Part shown: in pieces, positions 33,669 through 43,147 of the stretch
Layout of the letters: each line of letters opens with the position of its first letter
How positions within the stretch are numbered: the first letter of the stretch is position 1
Assembly: GCF_018215265.2 (NCBI RefSeq)
Contig: NZ_CP136562.1
Location: 2,728,001-2,792,000 of the forward strand
Direction: 5' to 3'
Length of the DNA: 64,000 nucleotides
Source of the DNA: Paenarthrobacter sp. GOM3
GTDB lineage: Bacteria > Actinomycetota > Actinomycetes > Actinomycetales > Micrococcaceae
Program-made: the position numbers and the translations under genes
Notes under the pieces: generated by a model
What the model was told of the DNA's origin: nothing
Databases searched by the model: none
The model's input: the letters and a program-made list of their open reading frames with translations, nothing else

Positions 33669-34445
33669 GTGATCTTTACTGCGATTAGCGATATGGCCGT
33701 ATCCACTTTCGGGGGCGCGGGCCCAGTGCAGCCGGCCATGGCGTCGTTCCTGCCGGACTGGTTGAACCCCGACGTCTTCCTGCGCGATTCACCGCTGGGA
33801 CCTTGGGTGGTTCTGCTGGTCTGCGCCATCGTCTTCGCTGAGACCGGGTTGCTGGTGGGCTTCTTCCTGCCCGGCGACTCCATGCTCTTCACAGCCGGGC
33901 TGCTGGTGTCGACCGGCGCCATTGAGTTCAACCTGTGGGGCATGTGTGGCCTGATCATCGTCGCGGCCATCCTGGGTAACCAGACCGGTTACCTCATTGG
34001 GGCAAAGGCCGGGCCGGCGATCTTCAACAAGCCCGATTCCCGGCTGTTCAAGAAGGAAAACGTCGAAAGCGCCCACGCATTCTTCGAGAAGCACGGTGGC
34101 AAAGCGCTGATCCTGGCCAGGTTCGTGCCGATCATCCGCACCTTCGTGCCGGTCATCGTCGGCGTGGCCCAGATGGACAAGCGCAAGTTCTTCCTCTTCA
34201 ACGTCATTGGGGCCGTGCTGTGGGGCGGCGGGGTTACCCTCCTCGGTGCATGGCTTGGCCAGTTTGATTGGGTCGGCAAGAACATCGACATCATCTTCAT
34301 CGTCATCGTGCTGATCTCCGTTATTCCGATCCTCATCGAGGTGGGCCGCGGATTCGTCGCCAAGCGCAAGGCAGCCGCCCAGGGAACCGATCCCGTGGAG
34401 GAGTTCATCGACGAGCACGACGGCGGCAAAACCGGCGAGCACTAA
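33669..34445 (+). CDS. DedA family membrane protein
   Basis: 258 residues, five to six membrane helices. FAETGLLVGFFLPGDSMLFTAG (about 56-77) and ARFVPIIRTFVPVIVGVAQM (about 150-169), with its conserved Arg residues, are DedA/SNARE-associated (VTT) signatures. DedA proteins act in membrane lipid handling, including undecaprenyl-phosphate or phospholipid flipping, and support proton-motive-force homeostasis. The C-terminus is a charged tail. Followed by an 18-bp hairpin terminator. Confidence 0.88.
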   Translation: MIFTAISDMAVSTFGGAGPVQPAMASFLPDWLNPDVFLRDSPLGPWVVLLVCAIVFAETGLLVGFFLPGDSMLFTAGLLVSTGAIEFNLWGMCGLIIVAAILGNQTGYLIGAKAGPAIFNKPDSRLFKKENVESAHAFFEKHGGKALILARFVPIIRTFVPVIVGVAQMDKRKFFLFNVIGAVLWGGGVTLLGAWLGQFDWVGKNIDIIFIVIVLISVIPILIEVGRGFVAKRKAAAQGTDPVEEFIDEHDGGKTGEH

Positions 34446-34475
34446 GGCCGCCGGGCGTTCCGCCCAAGCAAGCGA

Positions 34476-34516
34476 AAAACGAATGGCACCCCGCCGCGCG
34501 GGGTGCCATTCGTTTT
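34476..34516. terminator. Strong bidirectional hairpin terminator
   Basis: 17-bp perfect stem (34476-34492 with 34500-34516), 7-base loop, A-tract on the left and T-tract on the right. It serves the convergent dedA-like and rdgB genes. Confidence 0.88.
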
Positions 34517-34534
34517 CTCAGGTTCTGGCGCACT

Positions 34535-35191
34535 TCAGCCGCGGGAGCCTGACAGTGCGTCCACGATGGCCGGCAGCAACGCCCGGAACGCCTGGCCGCG
34601 ATGGCTGATGGCGTTCTTTTCCTCGGAGCTGAGTTCGGCACAACTGCGGTCCATTCCGGCGGGTTGCAGCACGGGGTCGTAGCCGAAGCCACCCTGGCCC
34701 CGGGGTTCCCGCAGCAGGGTCCCCTCGAGCTGGCCGTACTCCACGGTTTCATGGTCAATGCCATCCGCGCCGGGCACTGCCAGCGCCGCAGCGCAGACAA
34801 AGGCCGCGCCACGGAAGGAATCGGGAACTTCCGAGAGTTGCGCCAACAAGAGGTTGAGGTTGGCAATGTCATCACCGTGCCGCCCGGACCAGCGTGCAGA
34901 GAAGATACCCGGGGCTCCGCCCAGGACATCCACGGCCAGGCCGGAGTCATCGGCAATGGCCACCAAGCCGGTAGCCTCCGCCACAGCGCGGGCCTTCAAC
35001 AGGGAGTTCTCCGCAAAGGTGACACCTGTTTCGGCGACGTCCGGGGCACCCGCCGCAGCGGCGTCCACCACCTGCGTGTCGACGTCGAGCCCTGGCACCT
35101 GGCCCCGAAGGAGTTCACGCAGTTCCTTCAGTTTGCCCTTGTTGTGGGTGGCCAGCACCAGCCGGGGCGCGCCTCCCTCCGCGGCGCTCAC
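34535..35191 (-). CDS. rdgB: Non-canonical purine NTP pyrophosphatase (RdgB/HAM1)
   Basis: 218 residues. [18 protein letters not shown] (about 11-28) is the HAM1 N-terminal signature; [25 protein letters not shown] (about 78-102) and [13 protein letters not shown] (about 168) are the substrate and Mg2+ sites. It hydrolyses dITP, ITP and XTP to monophosphates, keeping them out of DNA. Its start overlaps the end of rph by 4 bases. It is the last gene of the murI-MBL-rph-rdgB set. Confidence 0.94.
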   Translation of the reverse strand: MSAAEGGAPRLVLATHNKGKLKELRELLRGQVPGLDVDTQVVDAAAAGAPDVAETGVTFAENSLLKARAVAEATGLVAIADDSGLAVDVLGGAPGIFSARWSGRHGDDIANLNLLLAQLSEVPDSFRGAAFVCAAALAVPGADGIDHETVEYGQLEGTLLREPRGQGGFGYDPVLQPAGMDRSCAELSSEEKNAISHRGQAFRALLPAIVDALSGSRG

Positions 35192-35946
35192 GGAGCTTCC
35201 GCCAGCGTTTCGCGCTGGATGGCCGAAAGCTGCGTGGTGCCAAGCAGGGCAAGGTCCAGGAGGGCGTTGAGTTCGTCGCGATCGAACGGTGCGCCCTCAG
35301 CGGTGCCCTGCACTTCGACGAACTTGCCCGAACCGGTCACCACCACGTTCATGTCGGTCTCCGCGCGGACGTCTTCAACGTACGGCAGGTCCAGCATGGG
35401 CACGCCGTCGATGATGCCCACGGAAACGGCCGCAATGGTATCCACCAGGGGCTCGGCGTTGCGGGCAATGAGCTTGTTCTCCCGGGCGAAGCGGATGGCT
35501 TCCGCCAGGGCAACGTAAGCGCCGGTGATCGCGGCCGTCCGGGTACCGCCGTCGGCCTGGAGGACATCGCAGTCCAGGACGATCGTGTTCTCGCCCAGCG
35601 CCTTGGTATCGATGATGGAGCGAAGGGAACGGCCGATGAGGCGCGAGATTTCGTGGGTGCGTCCACCAATCTTGCCCTTGACGGACTCGCGGTCGGATCG
35701 GGTGTTGGTAGCGCGGGGAAGCATGGCGTACTCGGCCGTGACCCAACCGCGGCCTTCTCCTTTGAGCCAGCGCGGCACGCCCTCAGTGAGCGAAGCGGTG
35801 CACAGTACCCGGGTGTTGCCGAACTCGATCAGCGCCGATCCCTCGGCCTGCTTCGACCAGCCGCGGGTGATGCTGATGGGGCGCAGTTGGTCGGGGGTCC
35901 GGCCATCGGCGCGGATGACGGGTGTGGCTGTTGCTTCAGAAGTCAT
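35188..35946 (-). CDS. rph: Ribonuclease PH
   Basis: 252 residues, family length. [32 protein letters not shown] (in pieces, about 21-52), [16 protein letters not shown] (about 65-80) and [19 protein letters not shown] (about 124-142) are RNase PH signatures. The enzyme phosphorolytically trims tRNA 3' ends. A leaderless-type TAAGCT precedes ATG 35946. The MBL hydrolase gene ends 45 bases further upstream on the same strand. Confidence 0.95.
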   Translation of the reverse strand: MTSEATATPVIRADGRTPDQLRPISITRGWSKQAEGSALIEFGNTRVLCTASLTEGVPRWLKGEGRGWVTAEYAMLPRATNTRSDRESVKGKIGGRTHEISRLIGRSLRSIIDTKALGENTIVLDCDVLQADGGTRTAAITGAYVALAEAIRFARENKLIARNAEPLVDTIAAVSVGIIDGVPMLDLPYVEDVRAETDMNVVVTGSGKFVEVQGTAEGAPFDRDELNALLDLALLGTTQLSAIQRETLAEAP

Positions 35947-35952
35947 GCTCCA

Positions 35953-35958
35953 AGCTTA
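35953..35958 (-). promoter_or_regulatory. -10 element, leaderless type, for rph-rdgB
   Basis: TAAGCT on the minus strand, six bases before ATG 35946. It suggests rph-rdgB have a promoter of their own. Confidence 0.45.
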
Positions 35959-35991
35959 GCCAAGCCAACCGGGGGCCCGACGCCGGCCACC

Positions 35992-36789
35992 CTAGATCGT
36001 GTAATGCACCCCGGCAACAGCCACAGCCACGTCCCCGGCAAAGACCGGCTTGGCCTCCGAGAGCACTTTGGTCTGCGAAGTCCACACGGGAATGTGGGTG
36101 AGCAGCAGCCGCTTGGCCCCAGCGTTGGTAGCGGCCTCGCCGGCCCGCTTGCCGGTGAGGTGGACGTCCTTGATGTCATCGTCCCGGCCCTCCTCGAAGG
36201 CCGCTTCGCAGAGGAAGAGGTCCGAACCCTTGGCCGCATCCTCGAGCCCCTGGCAGGAATCAGTATCCCCGGAGTAGGTCAGGACCTTGGTAACCGGAAC
36301 CCCGTCCTTGCCCGGTTCCGTGGCGGTAACACGCAACGCATATGCCTCTTCAACCGGGTGGTTGACCGCATAGGGCGTGACGGTGAAAGGACCCACAGTC
36401 ACGGGGTTCTGTTCGGCCCAGTTGGTGAAGTCGAACTCTTCGTGCATCCCAGGGTCCAGGTCCAGCCCATAGGCTGTCGCCATCCGGTCTGCGGTAGCTG
36501 CAGGCCCCCACACGGGAAGCCTGTCACGGCCCCAACCGCCTGGCTTCCAGCGGACGGCGACATGCAGGCCGCAAAGGTCCATGCAGTGGTCCGGGTGCAG
36601 GTGGGTCAGGAAAATCGCGTCAATATCCTCAAGGTCCGTGTAGCGCTGGATCGCGCCCAGGGCTCCGCTGCCCAGGTCCATGACAATTTTCCACTCGCGT
36701 TCGCCATCGTGAGCCGTCACCAGATAACAGGACGCGGGCGAACCGGGGCCCGGGAATGATCCGGTGCACCCCACGATCGTCAGTTTCAC
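35992..36789 (-). CDS. MBL-fold metallo-hydrolase
   Basis: 265 residues. [15 protein letters not shown] (about 59-73) is the HxHxDH zinc motif; further ligands are in [12 protein letters not shown] (about 183) and LLLTHIPVW (about 231). It resembles tRNase Z/cyclic-nucleotide phosphodiesterase-type MBL proteins found between murI and rph in many actinobacteria; the position suggests RNA processing, but this is not proven. Start overlaps the murI stop by 4 bases. Confidence 0.87.
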   Translation of the reverse strand: MKLTIVGCTGSFPGPGSPASCYLVTAHDGEREWKIVMDLGSGALGAIQRYTDLEDIDAIFLTHLHPDHCMDLCGLHVAVRWKPGGWGRDRLPVWGPAATADRMATAYGLDLDPGMHEEFDFTNWAEQNPVTVGPFTVTPYAVNHPVEEAYALRVTATEPGKDGVPVTKVLTYSGDTDSCQGLEDAAKGSDLFLCEAAFEEGRDDDIKDVHLTGKRAGEAATNAGAKRLLLTHIPVWTSQTKVLSEAKPVFAGDVAVAVAGVHYTI

Positions 36790-37820
36790 AGGCCACGTCC
36801 CATGGCCGCACCCGAGCCGGTAGTGGCGTTGCCCTCAGGCTGCACGAAGTAGGAACGTCGGGACAGTCCGGCTCCCGATCGGGCAGCTTCCAGCATCTCG
36901 GGGGTAATGCGGGCCAGACTCCCCGTGGGGTACTGCGCTGCAACGTGGTCCACGTGCTTTACGGAAAGCACTTCAGGTCCCAGGAAGCGGCGGGCCAGGG
37001 TTTCGAAATGCGCGGCATCGCCCGTGGCGATGAACTCGTGGCTGGGCGCGGTAGGCTCCGTCCGTTGGATGCCGTGGTTGGCCAACGCACGGTAGACATC
37101 CTTGGCCGTCTCTTCAGCGCTGGAAACAAGCGTCACGTCTTCACCCATGACGAAGGAGATGACCCCGGTCAGCAACGGGTAGTGCGTGCACCCCAGGACA
37201 ACGGTGTCCACGCCGGCGGCTTTGAGCGGCTGCAGATACTCGTTGGCAGCCGACAGAAGATCCGGGCCGGTGGTAATTCCCGCTTCCACGAATTCAACGA
37301 ATGCCGGGCAGGCCGCAGACGTGATGGTCAGGTCCGGTGCAGCCGCGAAGGTGTCCTCGTAGGCCCGGGAACCAACCGTCGCGGAGGTACCAATGACGCC
37401 GATCCTGCCGGAGCGGGTGGCTGAGACGGCCCGGCGCACAGCCGGTTGGATGACCTCGATAACAGGGATACCGTAACGGGCCGTGTAGCGTTCACGGGCA
37501 TCACGGAGCACAGCAGCCGACGCCGAATTGCACGCAATGGTGAGCAGCTTGACGCCGGAGTCAACCAGTTCGTCCATGACGCCCAGGGCGTTGGCCCGCA
37601 CTTCGGCGATCGGAAGCGGACCGTAGGGGCCGTTGGCGGTGTCCCCCACATAGAGGATTGACTCGTTGGGGAGCTGGTCAATGATGGACCGGGCTACGGT
37701 CAACCCACCAACTCCGGAGTCGAAGATGCCGATCGGGCGCGCCCCTACGATTTCCCCGTCGCTGAGGTGGTCGCCACTGGCTGAGGCGCCGCTTGGTGAA
37801 CTGCCCGATGCTGAAGTCAT
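36786..37820 (-). CDS. murI: Glutamate racemase
   Basis: 344 residues. [17 protein letters not shown] (about 30-46), the first catalytic cysteine in [13 protein letters not shown] (about 102-114) and the second in [11 protein letters not shown] (about 215-225) are complete. It makes D-glutamate for peptidoglycan. A ~28-residue Ser/Gly-rich N-terminal extension precedes the fold, and a ~50-residue C-terminal tail exceeds the usual length. ATG 37820 is preferred. It lies 103 bases after the DUF2017 gene. Confidence 0.93.
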   Translation of the reverse strand: MTSASGSSPSGASASGDHLSDGEIVGARPIGIFDSGVGGLTVARSIIDQLPNESILYVGDTANGPYGPLPIAEVRANALGVMDELVDSGVKLLTIACNSASAAVLRDARERYTARYGIPVIEVIQPAVRRAVSATRSGRIGVIGTSATVGSRAYEDTFAAAPDLTITSAACPAFVEFVEAGITTGPDLLSAANEYLQPLKAAGVDTVVLGCTHYPLLTGVISFVMGEDVTLVSSAEETAKDVYRALANHGIQRTEPTAPSHEFIATGDAAHFETLARRFLGPEVLSVKHVDHVAAQYPTGSLARITPEMLEAARSGAGLSRRSYFVQPEGNATTGSGAAMGRGL

Positions 37821-37822
37821 AA

Positions 37823-37836
37823 TTATTCGAGAATAA
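37823..37836. promoter_or_regulatory. Small palindrome at the murI start
   Basis: ttattc-ga-gaataa, 6-bp arms, two bases upstream of the murI ATG. It may be part of the promoter (TATTCT on the minus strand) or an operator; weak evidence. Confidence 0.25.
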
Positions 37837-37923
37837 GGCTTCCCATGGCGTCCGGCCATTACCTGTGGTCTCCGCCTCGTGTCTGATGTGTCACAAGGCG
37901 GCAGCAACACCTCACGGGGCGGA

Positions 37924-38490
37924 TCAGGATTTCGCCTGCCTGGCGGAGATCATGGCCTGCACCAGGGATTCCTGGAGCCACGTGGTGAAGTTATAGACCA
38001 AGGCCAAATAGCTCTCCACGTCCTCCGCCTGGCTCCAGTCCTGCATGCTGTGGATGTGCTCAGCGTCAGCCTCATCGCGGATGTCCAGGCGTTCGGACAG
38101 GACAAGCCGCACGTCGTTCAGTGCCATGGACCAGCGGGTGGCATCTTCGAGGGTCAGGACCAGTTCGTCCTTGTCCAGTCCCATGGCGGTGGCCCGCAGT
38201 GCACCGACCTTGCTTTCCCGGACAGAGCGTTCGGTGAGCTGCCGGAACTCCAGCGAGCCATCGTCGTCGTCCTTCAGGACATTGGGCAGAAGCCGTAAAA
38301 GGGCGCGGTCGCTGGGCTGCTTGACGTCCATGTCCAGGCCGATCAGTGCCGCCAAGGGATCCTCGTTGTCCCGGGCATCAGAGTCCAGCATGGAGATGAC
38401 GTCGTCCAACAATCCACGCAGAAGGTCCCGCTCGGCCGGCTCCAGGTATCCAGTGATGCCCTTGAGTCCAAACTTGAATGCCTTAGCCAC
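37924..38490 (-). CDS. DUF2017 domain-containing protein
   Basis: 188 residues, mostly helical and acidic. [32 protein letters not shown] (in pieces) and the C-terminal [20 protein letters not shown] match DUF2017, an actinobacterial family found directly after clpS. Role unknown; conserved linkage suggests a part in ClpS/ClpAP proteolysis or its control. GTG 38490 overlaps the clpS stop by 8 bases; an in-frame ATG at 38520 would overlap more. Confidence 0.83.
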   Translation of the reverse strand: MAKAFKFGLKGITGYLEPAERDLLRGLLDDVISMLDSDARDNEDPLAALIGLDMDVKQPSDRALLRLLPNVLKDDDDGSLEFRQLTERSVRESKVGALRATAMGLDKDELVLTLEDATRWSMALNDVRLVLSERLDIRDEADAEHIHSMQDWSQAEDVESYLALVYNFTTWLQESLVQAMISARQAKS

Positions 38491-38845
38491 TCTGGCGGCC
38501 GCCCTTTCCGGGTGTCTCATTGCCGCTTGCAGCCTTCTCCACGGTGGCCCAGAGGCCAAACCCATGCATCGCCACCGCGTGCTGCTCTACTTGTTCCTTG
38601 CTGCCGTGGGCAACGATGGACCGGCCCTTTTTATGGACCTCCATCATCAGTTTGTGCGCCTTGGACTCCGAATAGCCGAAGTAACTCTGGAACACGTAGC
38701 TCACGTAGCTCATCAGGTTGACGGGATCATTCCAGATCACAAGGTTCCAAGGGATATCGGGGGCTGTCAGGACACCGGTGGACGACTGCTCCGCAGTTTC
38801 CGTCCGCTCATCGATGTCCGTGCCAAACGCAACGCTAGGGCTCAT
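38483..38845 (-). CDS. clpS: ATP-dependent Clp protease adaptor ClpS
   Basis: 120 residues. PWNLVIWNDPVNLMSYVSYVFQSYFG (about 32-57), the helix KAHKLMMEVHKKGRSIV and HGFGLWATVE form the complete ClpS fold, including the N-degron pocket residues (NDP, M, HxxG-like part). ClpS delivers N-end-rule substrates to ClpA/ClpC-ClpP. Leaderless-type promoter; divergent from pncB with only 37 bases between starts. Confidence 0.93.
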   Translation of the reverse strand: MSPSVAFGTDIDERTETAEQSSTGVLTAPDIPWNLVIWNDPVNLMSYVSYVFQSYFGYSESKAHKLMMEVHKKGRSIVAHGSKEQVEQHAVAMHGFGLWATVEKAASGNETPGKGGRQSG

Positions 38846-38851
38846 CTGTCC

Positions 38852-38857
38852 ATTCTA
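38852..38857 (-). promoter_or_regulatory. -10 element, leaderless type, for clpS
   Basis: TAGAAT on the minus strand, six bases before ATG 38845. Confidence 0.55.
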
Positions 38858-38870
38858 TGGCGGCTCGCAC

Positions 38871-38876
38871 TAGAGT
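38871..38876 (+). promoter_or_regulatory. -10 element, leaderless type, for pncB
   Basis: TAGAGT, six bases, then GTG 38883. Confidence 0.55.
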
Positions 38877-38882
38877 GAATTC

Positions 38883-40211
38883 GTGAGTAGAGCCACGTCG
38901 TGGGACCACCCCGCAACTTCCTTGTACACAGACCACTACGAACTGACCATGCTTCAGGCAGCCTTGCACTCCGGGGCCGCACATCGCCGATCAGTGTTCG
39001 AAGCCTTCGCCCGGCGGCTGCCTGACGGTCGCCGCTACGGCGTGGTGGGCGGCACGGGACGCCTGCTGGAGGGCATCGCCGACTTCCGTTTCGGCAAGGC
39101 CGAGCTGGAGTTCCTGGAGCAAAACAAGGTGGTCAACCAGGAAACCCTGGACTACCTCGCCAATTACAAGTTCAGTGGCGATATCTGGGGCTACGCCGAG
39201 GGCGATGCCTACTTCCCCAACTCCCCCATCCTCATCGTCGAATCAACGTTCGCCGAAGCATGCATCCTGGAAACATTCATCCTCTCCGTCCTCAACCATG
39301 ACAGTGCCATCGCCTCCGCCGCCTCGAGGATGACATCGGCGGCGGGCACCCGTCCGTGCATCGAGATGGGATCCCGGCGGACCCAGGAGGAATCAGCGAC
39401 GGCGGCCGCCCGCGCCGCTGTTATCGCCGGCTTTGCCAGCACCTCCAACCTGGAGGCCGGGCGCCGGTACGGCATCAAGACAGTAGGCACCGCTGCCCAC
39501 TCCTTCACGCTCCTGCACGACACGGAGCGGGAGGCCTTCGAAGCCCAGATCGCGACTTTTGGCCCAGGAACCTCGCTGCTCGTCGATACTTACGACGTCG
39601 AGGCAGCCGTGCGGACCGCCGTCGACCTCGCCGGCGACAAGCTGGGCGCGGTGCGCCTGGACTCCGGCGACCTCATCGCCCAGGCGCAGTGGGTCCGGCA
39701 ATTGCTCGATGACCTGGGCAACGTCAATACCCGCATTGTAGTGACCTCCGACCTCGACGAATTCGCCATCGCCGCCCTGCAGTCCGCCCCCGTGGACTCC
39801 TATGGAGTTGGCACATCCCTCGTCACCGGCTCGGGCGCCCCGACAGCCAGCATGGTCTACAAACTGGTGAGCCGCACCAACGACGACGGCGAGTTCATTC
39901 CAGTGGCCAAGGCCGCCAAGAACAAGGCCAGCGTTGGGGGGCGCAAATACGCGCTTCGCAAGCTCAACGAACGCGGCCGGGCAACCCAGGAAATCGTGGG
40001 TATCGGCCACCGTCCCGAGGACGACGGAAACGACCGTCAGCTGCTCCAGCATTTCGTCAAGAACGGCGAGGTACTGCCCGGATGGACCGGGCCGGAAGGC
40101 GTCATCCGCGCCAAGGAACGGCACGCGGCAACCATGGCCGAACTTCCCGCCGTCGTGAACCGGCTGCAGCGTGGCGAACCTGCCATTCCCACCATCTACG
40201 AGGAGAACTGA
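38883..40211 (+). CDS. pncB: Nicotinate phosphoribosyltransferase
   Basis: 442 residues. SLYTDHYELTMLQAALHSGAAHRRSVFEAFARR opens the fold (in pieces); FASTSNLEAGRRYGIKTVGTAAHSFTLL (about 180-207) contains the catalytic/phosphorylated His region; GAVRLDSGDL (about 255) and VVTSDLDEF lie in the PRPP site. It converts nicotinate to NaMN, the salvage entry to NAD. Its stop overlaps the pncA ATG (TGATG), giving a coupled salvage pair. Confidence 0.94.
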   Translation: MSRATSWDHPATSLYTDHYELTMLQAALHSGAAHRRSVFEAFARRLPDGRRYGVVGGTGRLLEGIADFRFGKAELEFLEQNKVVNQETLDYLANYKFSGDIWGYAEGDAYFPNSPILIVESTFAEACILETFILSVLNHDSAIASAASRMTSAAGTRPCIEMGSRRTQEESATAAARAAVIAGFASTSNLEAGRRYGIKTVGTAAHSFTLLHDTEREAFEAQIATFGPGTSLLVDTYDVEAAVRTAVDLAGDKLGAVRLDSGDLIAQAQWVRQLLDDLGNVNTRIVVTSDLDEFAIAALQSAPVDSYGVGTSLVTGSGAPTASMVYKLVSRTNDDGEFIPVAKAAKNKASVGGRKYALRKLNERGRATQEIVGIGHRPEDDGNDRQLLQHFVKNGEVLPGWTGPEGVIRAKERHAATMAELPAVVNRLQRGEPAIPTIYEEN

Positions 40212-40837
40212 TGTCCAGGGCCCTGATCATCGTCGATGTCCAGAACGACTTCTGCGAGGGCGGCACCCTTGCTGTCGACGGCGGCGCAGCCGTAGCCGGC
40301 GCCATCACCGAATACGTAGACGCCAACCAGCAACACTTCGATCACATCGTGGCAACCCAGGACTGGCACATCGAGCCGGGGGCCCACTTCTCGGACGAGC
40401 CCGACATGGTCGATTCATGGCCTCCGCACTGCCGGGCAAGGACCAGAGGGGCTGAGCTCCACGAGGACCTAGACCCGGAATACATCCAGGCCTACTTCCG
40501 CAAAGGGCAATTCACGGCTGCCTACTCCGGCTTCGAAGGCATCCTGGCACCCGAAGACGACGTTCCCTCCGGCGACCTCAAAGCAGGGGCCGCGGTGACC
40601 GAAGTGCTGGATGAAGAAGCAATCGGCCTGGATGACTGGCTGCAGAGCCACGACGTCGAGGAGGTGGTGGTGGTCGGCCTCGCGACCGACTACTGCGTCA
40701 AGTCCACGGCCTTGGACGCTGTCCAGGCCGGGTACACCACCACAGTCATCGCAGACCTCACGGCAGGTATCGCCGAGGACCTCACCGAGACATTCGAGGA
40801 GATGGAAGCGGCCGGCGTCGAGGTTGAACGCAGCTGA
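40211..40837 (+). CDS. pncA: Nicotinamidase
   Basis: 208 residues. The catalytic triad is Asp in IIVDVQNDFCEGG (about 9), Lys in YFRKGQF (about 98) and Cys in LATDYCVKSTALDA (about 160). It hydrolyses nicotinamide to nicotinate for PncB. AGGAG lies 8 bases before ATG 40211, inside the pncB end. Together with the nad operon, the window holds both de novo and Preiss-Handler entry to NAD. Confidence 0.94.
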   Translation: MSRALIIVDVQNDFCEGGTLAVDGGAAVAGAITEYVDANQQHFDHIVATQDWHIEPGAHFSDEPDMVDSWPPHCRARTRGAELHEDLDPEYIQAYFRKGQFTAAYSGFEGILAPEDDVPSGDLKAGAAVTEVLDEEAIGLDDWLQSHDVEEVVVVGLATDYCVKSTALDAVQAGYTTTVIADLTAGIAEDLTETFEEMEAAGVEVERS

Positions 40838-40851
40838 CCCTGTACGCCCAG

Positions 40852-40891
40852 TACGCCAAAGGGCGCCGCAACCGCGGCGCCCTTTGGCGTA
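40852..40891. terminator. Strong bidirectional hairpin terminator
   Basis: 18-bp perfect stem (40852-40869 with 40874-40891), loop aacc. It separates the convergent pncA and helicase genes. Confidence 0.85.
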
Positions 40892-40912
40892 GTTACCGAA
40901 GGTTTGGGCCGG

Positions 40913-42688
40913 CTACTTCCGGCCGATGAACCAGTCCTGGAGTTTACGCAGGCGGGCCTGCAGCTGTTCCTCGTTGGCCTGTGCCACCGCCGGGCCGCCA
41001 CACACTTCCCGCAGTTTGGTGTGGACTACTCCGTGCGGCGTTCCCGTTCGGGCGGACCACGCGGCCACGTTCTTGGCCAGTTCGTTCCTCAGGTCCATGA
41101 GCATGCGGTGGTCCGGGATCGCCGGCGAAGCGGCTGCCGCCAAGGGCGACTGGCGTTTCTTGCGCGACTGCTGTTCGTGCTGGCGTTGCCGCAGCAGCGT
41201 GCCCACCTGTTCGGCGTCGAGAAGCCCCGGGATGCCCAGGAAGTCCAACTCCTCGTCGGAACCGATATCGGCCCCCGTACCGAACTCGCCGCCGTCGAAC
41301 AGGACGCGGTCAAAGGAGGCCTGCGAGTCCAGTGCTTCGAATTTGCCCTTGGTGAGCTCGTCCGAGGCCTTATCCTCACGGTTGGCCTCGGCCATGAGGT
41401 TCTCTTCAGGGCTGAAGAGTCCGTCTTCGTCCTTCTCTGGACGGTCCAGGGCGTGGTCGCGTTCCGCTTCCATGGTGTTGGCAAGGATCATCAACGGCGG
41501 CACCGAAGGCAGGAATACCGACGCCGTTTCGCCCCTTTTTCGGGCACGCACGAAGCGGCCCACGGCCTGGGCGAAGAACAGCGGGGTGGACGTCGAGGTC
41601 GCGTAGACACCCACCGACAGGCGCGGAACGTCCACGCCTTCGGACACCATCCGAACCGCGACCATCCAGCGCTTGTCCCCCGCGGAGAACTCTTCGATCT
41701 TGCTGGACGCCTTGGAATCGTCGGAAAGAATCACAGTGGGCGACTGGCCAGTGATTTTCTTCAGCTGGCCCGCGTAGGCTCGTGCGTCGTCGTGGTCCGT
41801 GGCGATCACCAGGCCACCCGCGTCCGGAACTGTCCGCCGGACCTCGCCCAGGCGTTTGTCCGCGGCAGCCAGAACGGCGGGGATCCACTCCCCCGTAGGG
41901 TTCAGGGCCGTCCGCCAGGCCTGGGACGTGATGTCCTTGGTCACGGCGGCTTCACCCAGCGAAGCGGCCATTTCGTCGCCCGCGCTGGTCCGCCAACGCA
42001 TCTGGCCGGAGTAGGCCATGAACAGGACGGGTCGAACCACGTGGTCCCGCAAGGCGTTGCCGTAACCGTAGGTGTAGTCGGCTTTGGAACGGCGAATGCC
42101 GTCGCGGTCCTCGGCATATTCGACGAAGGGGATGGGGGATGTATCCGAGCGGAACGGGGTACCAGTCAGGGACAGCCGCTTCGTCGCAGGATCGAACGCC
42201 TCACGAAGTCCGTCACCCCATGACAGGGCTTCACCGCCATGGTGGATCTCGTCCAGGATCACCAAGGTGCGTGCTGCTTCAGTCTTTGCGCGGTGCAGCA
42301 TGGGCTTGCTGGCCACCTGTGCGTAGGTGACAGCCACCCCAACGAAACCGCGGCCGTGCTGGCCGTCGGAATTCTTGAAGTTGGGATCGATGGCGATTCC
42401 GACCTTGGCTGCGGCGTCCGCCCACTGCCGTTTCAAGTGGTCCGTGGGCGCCACGATGGTCACGCGGTTAACCACTCCGCTGTCCAGCAGCGTGGTGGCG
42501 ATGCGCAACGCGAAGGTAGTCTTTCCTGCGCCGGGTGTTGCCACGGCAAGGAAGTCCTTGGGGTTGCGCGACATGTAGAGATCCAACGCTTCCTGCTGCC
42601 AGGCACGAAGCTTGGGCGCAGTACCCCAGGCGGCGCGCTCCGGATACGCGGGAGGCAGCGAGGGGCCACCAAAGAGTGTTTCGGTCAT
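40913..42688 (-). CDS. DEAD/DEAH-box superfamily 2 helicase
   Basis: 591 residues. Q-like region APKLRAWQQEALDLYM (about 24-39), Walker A VATPGAGKTTFALRIA (about 48-63), motif Ia TIVAPTDHLKRQW, motif II LVILDEIHHGG (DEIH; about 142), motif III LTGTPFRSD (about 172), and C-terminal motifs with VSEGVDVPRLSVGVYAT and FVRARKRGE. The ~150-residue C-terminal region is basic and charged, without a recognised domain. It resembles the XPB/UvsW-like helicase group, but no pathway is assigned. It follows a DUF3039 gene on the same strand, a linkage seen in other actinobacteria. Confidence 0.87.
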   Translation of the reverse strand: MTETLFGGPSLPPAYPERAAWGTAPKLRAWQQEALDLYMSRNPKDFLAVATPGAGKTTFALRIATTLLDSGVVNRVTIVAPTDHLKRQWADAAAKVGIAIDPNFKNSDGQHGRGFVGVAVTYAQVASKPMLHRAKTEAARTLVILDEIHHGGEALSWGDGLREAFDPATKRLSLTGTPFRSDTSPIPFVEYAEDRDGIRRSKADYTYGYGNALRDHVVRPVLFMAYSGQMRWRTSAGDEMAASLGEAAVTKDITSQAWRTALNPTGEWIPAVLAAADKRLGEVRRTVPDAGGLVIATDHDDARAYAGQLKKITGQSPTVILSDDSKASSKIEEFSAGDKRWMVAVRMVSEGVDVPRLSVGVYATSTSTPLFFAQAVGRFVRARKRGETASVFLPSVPPLMILANTMEAERDHALDRPEKDEDGLFSPEENLMAEANREDKASDELTKGKFEALDSQASFDRVLFDGGEFGTGADIGSDEELDFLGIPGLLDAEQVGTLLRQRQHEQQSRKKRQSPLAAAASPAIPDHRMLMDLRNELAKNVAAWSARTGTPHGVVHTKLREVCGGPAVAQANEEQLQARLRKLQDWFIGRK

Positions 42689-42800
42689 GCTGATTCCCCC
42701 CGCATGCTGGCAGCGTCAGAGACGCCCTGCTTTCCGGACACGCCGCAGCGGTCCGGAAAGCGGTAACGATCAGATAGGGCCTGTGTTTGCTTCCTGCCCA

Positions 42801-43130
42801 CTACTTGGAGTTGTCCGGGCCGCCGTTTTTTCCACCATCGTTGCCGGGGCGGAGGCCTTCGTAAATCTCCTTGCACTCCGGGCACACCGGGAACTTCTGG
42901 GGATCACGTCCCGGCGTCCACACCTTGCCGCACAAAGCGATCACAGGTTCACCGGTCAACGCCGATTCCATGATCTTTTCCTTGCGGACGTAGTGCGAAA
43001 ACCGCTCGCGGTCGCCGGGCTCCACTTCCTGGCGCGTTTCCTCGCGCTCAATGGTGGCAGTGGACGTTCCGGCTCCGGAAAGCTCGCGCATGGGGTCGTT
43101 TTCGAATGGATCCGGAGGAAGCGTAGTCAT
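42801..43130 (-). CDS. DUF3039 domain-containing small protein
   Basis: 109 residues. DRERFSHYVRKEKIMESALTGEPVIALCGKVWTPGRDPQKFPVCPECKEIYEGL (in pieces, about 44-97) is the DUF3039 core. Cysteines in ALCGK and PVCPECK suggest a zinc ribbon. Unknown role; conserved upstream of an SF2 helicase. ATG 43130 is chosen because TAAGAT lies 7 bases upstream (leaderless type); ATG 43139 has no room for that promoter. Confidence 0.85.
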   Translation of the reverse strand: MTTLPPDPFENDPMRELSGAGTSTATIEREETRQEVEPGDRERFSHYVRKEKIMESALTGEPVIALCGKVWTPGRDPQKFPVCPECKEIYEGLRPGNDGGKNGGPDNSK

Positions 43131-43137
43131 GCCAAAC

Positions 43138-43143
43138 ATCTTA
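43138..43143 (-). promoter_or_regulatory. -10 element, leaderless type, for the DUF3039 gene
   Basis: TAAGAT on the minus strand, seven bases before ATG 43130. Confidence 0.45.
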
Positions 43144-43147
43144 CCGT

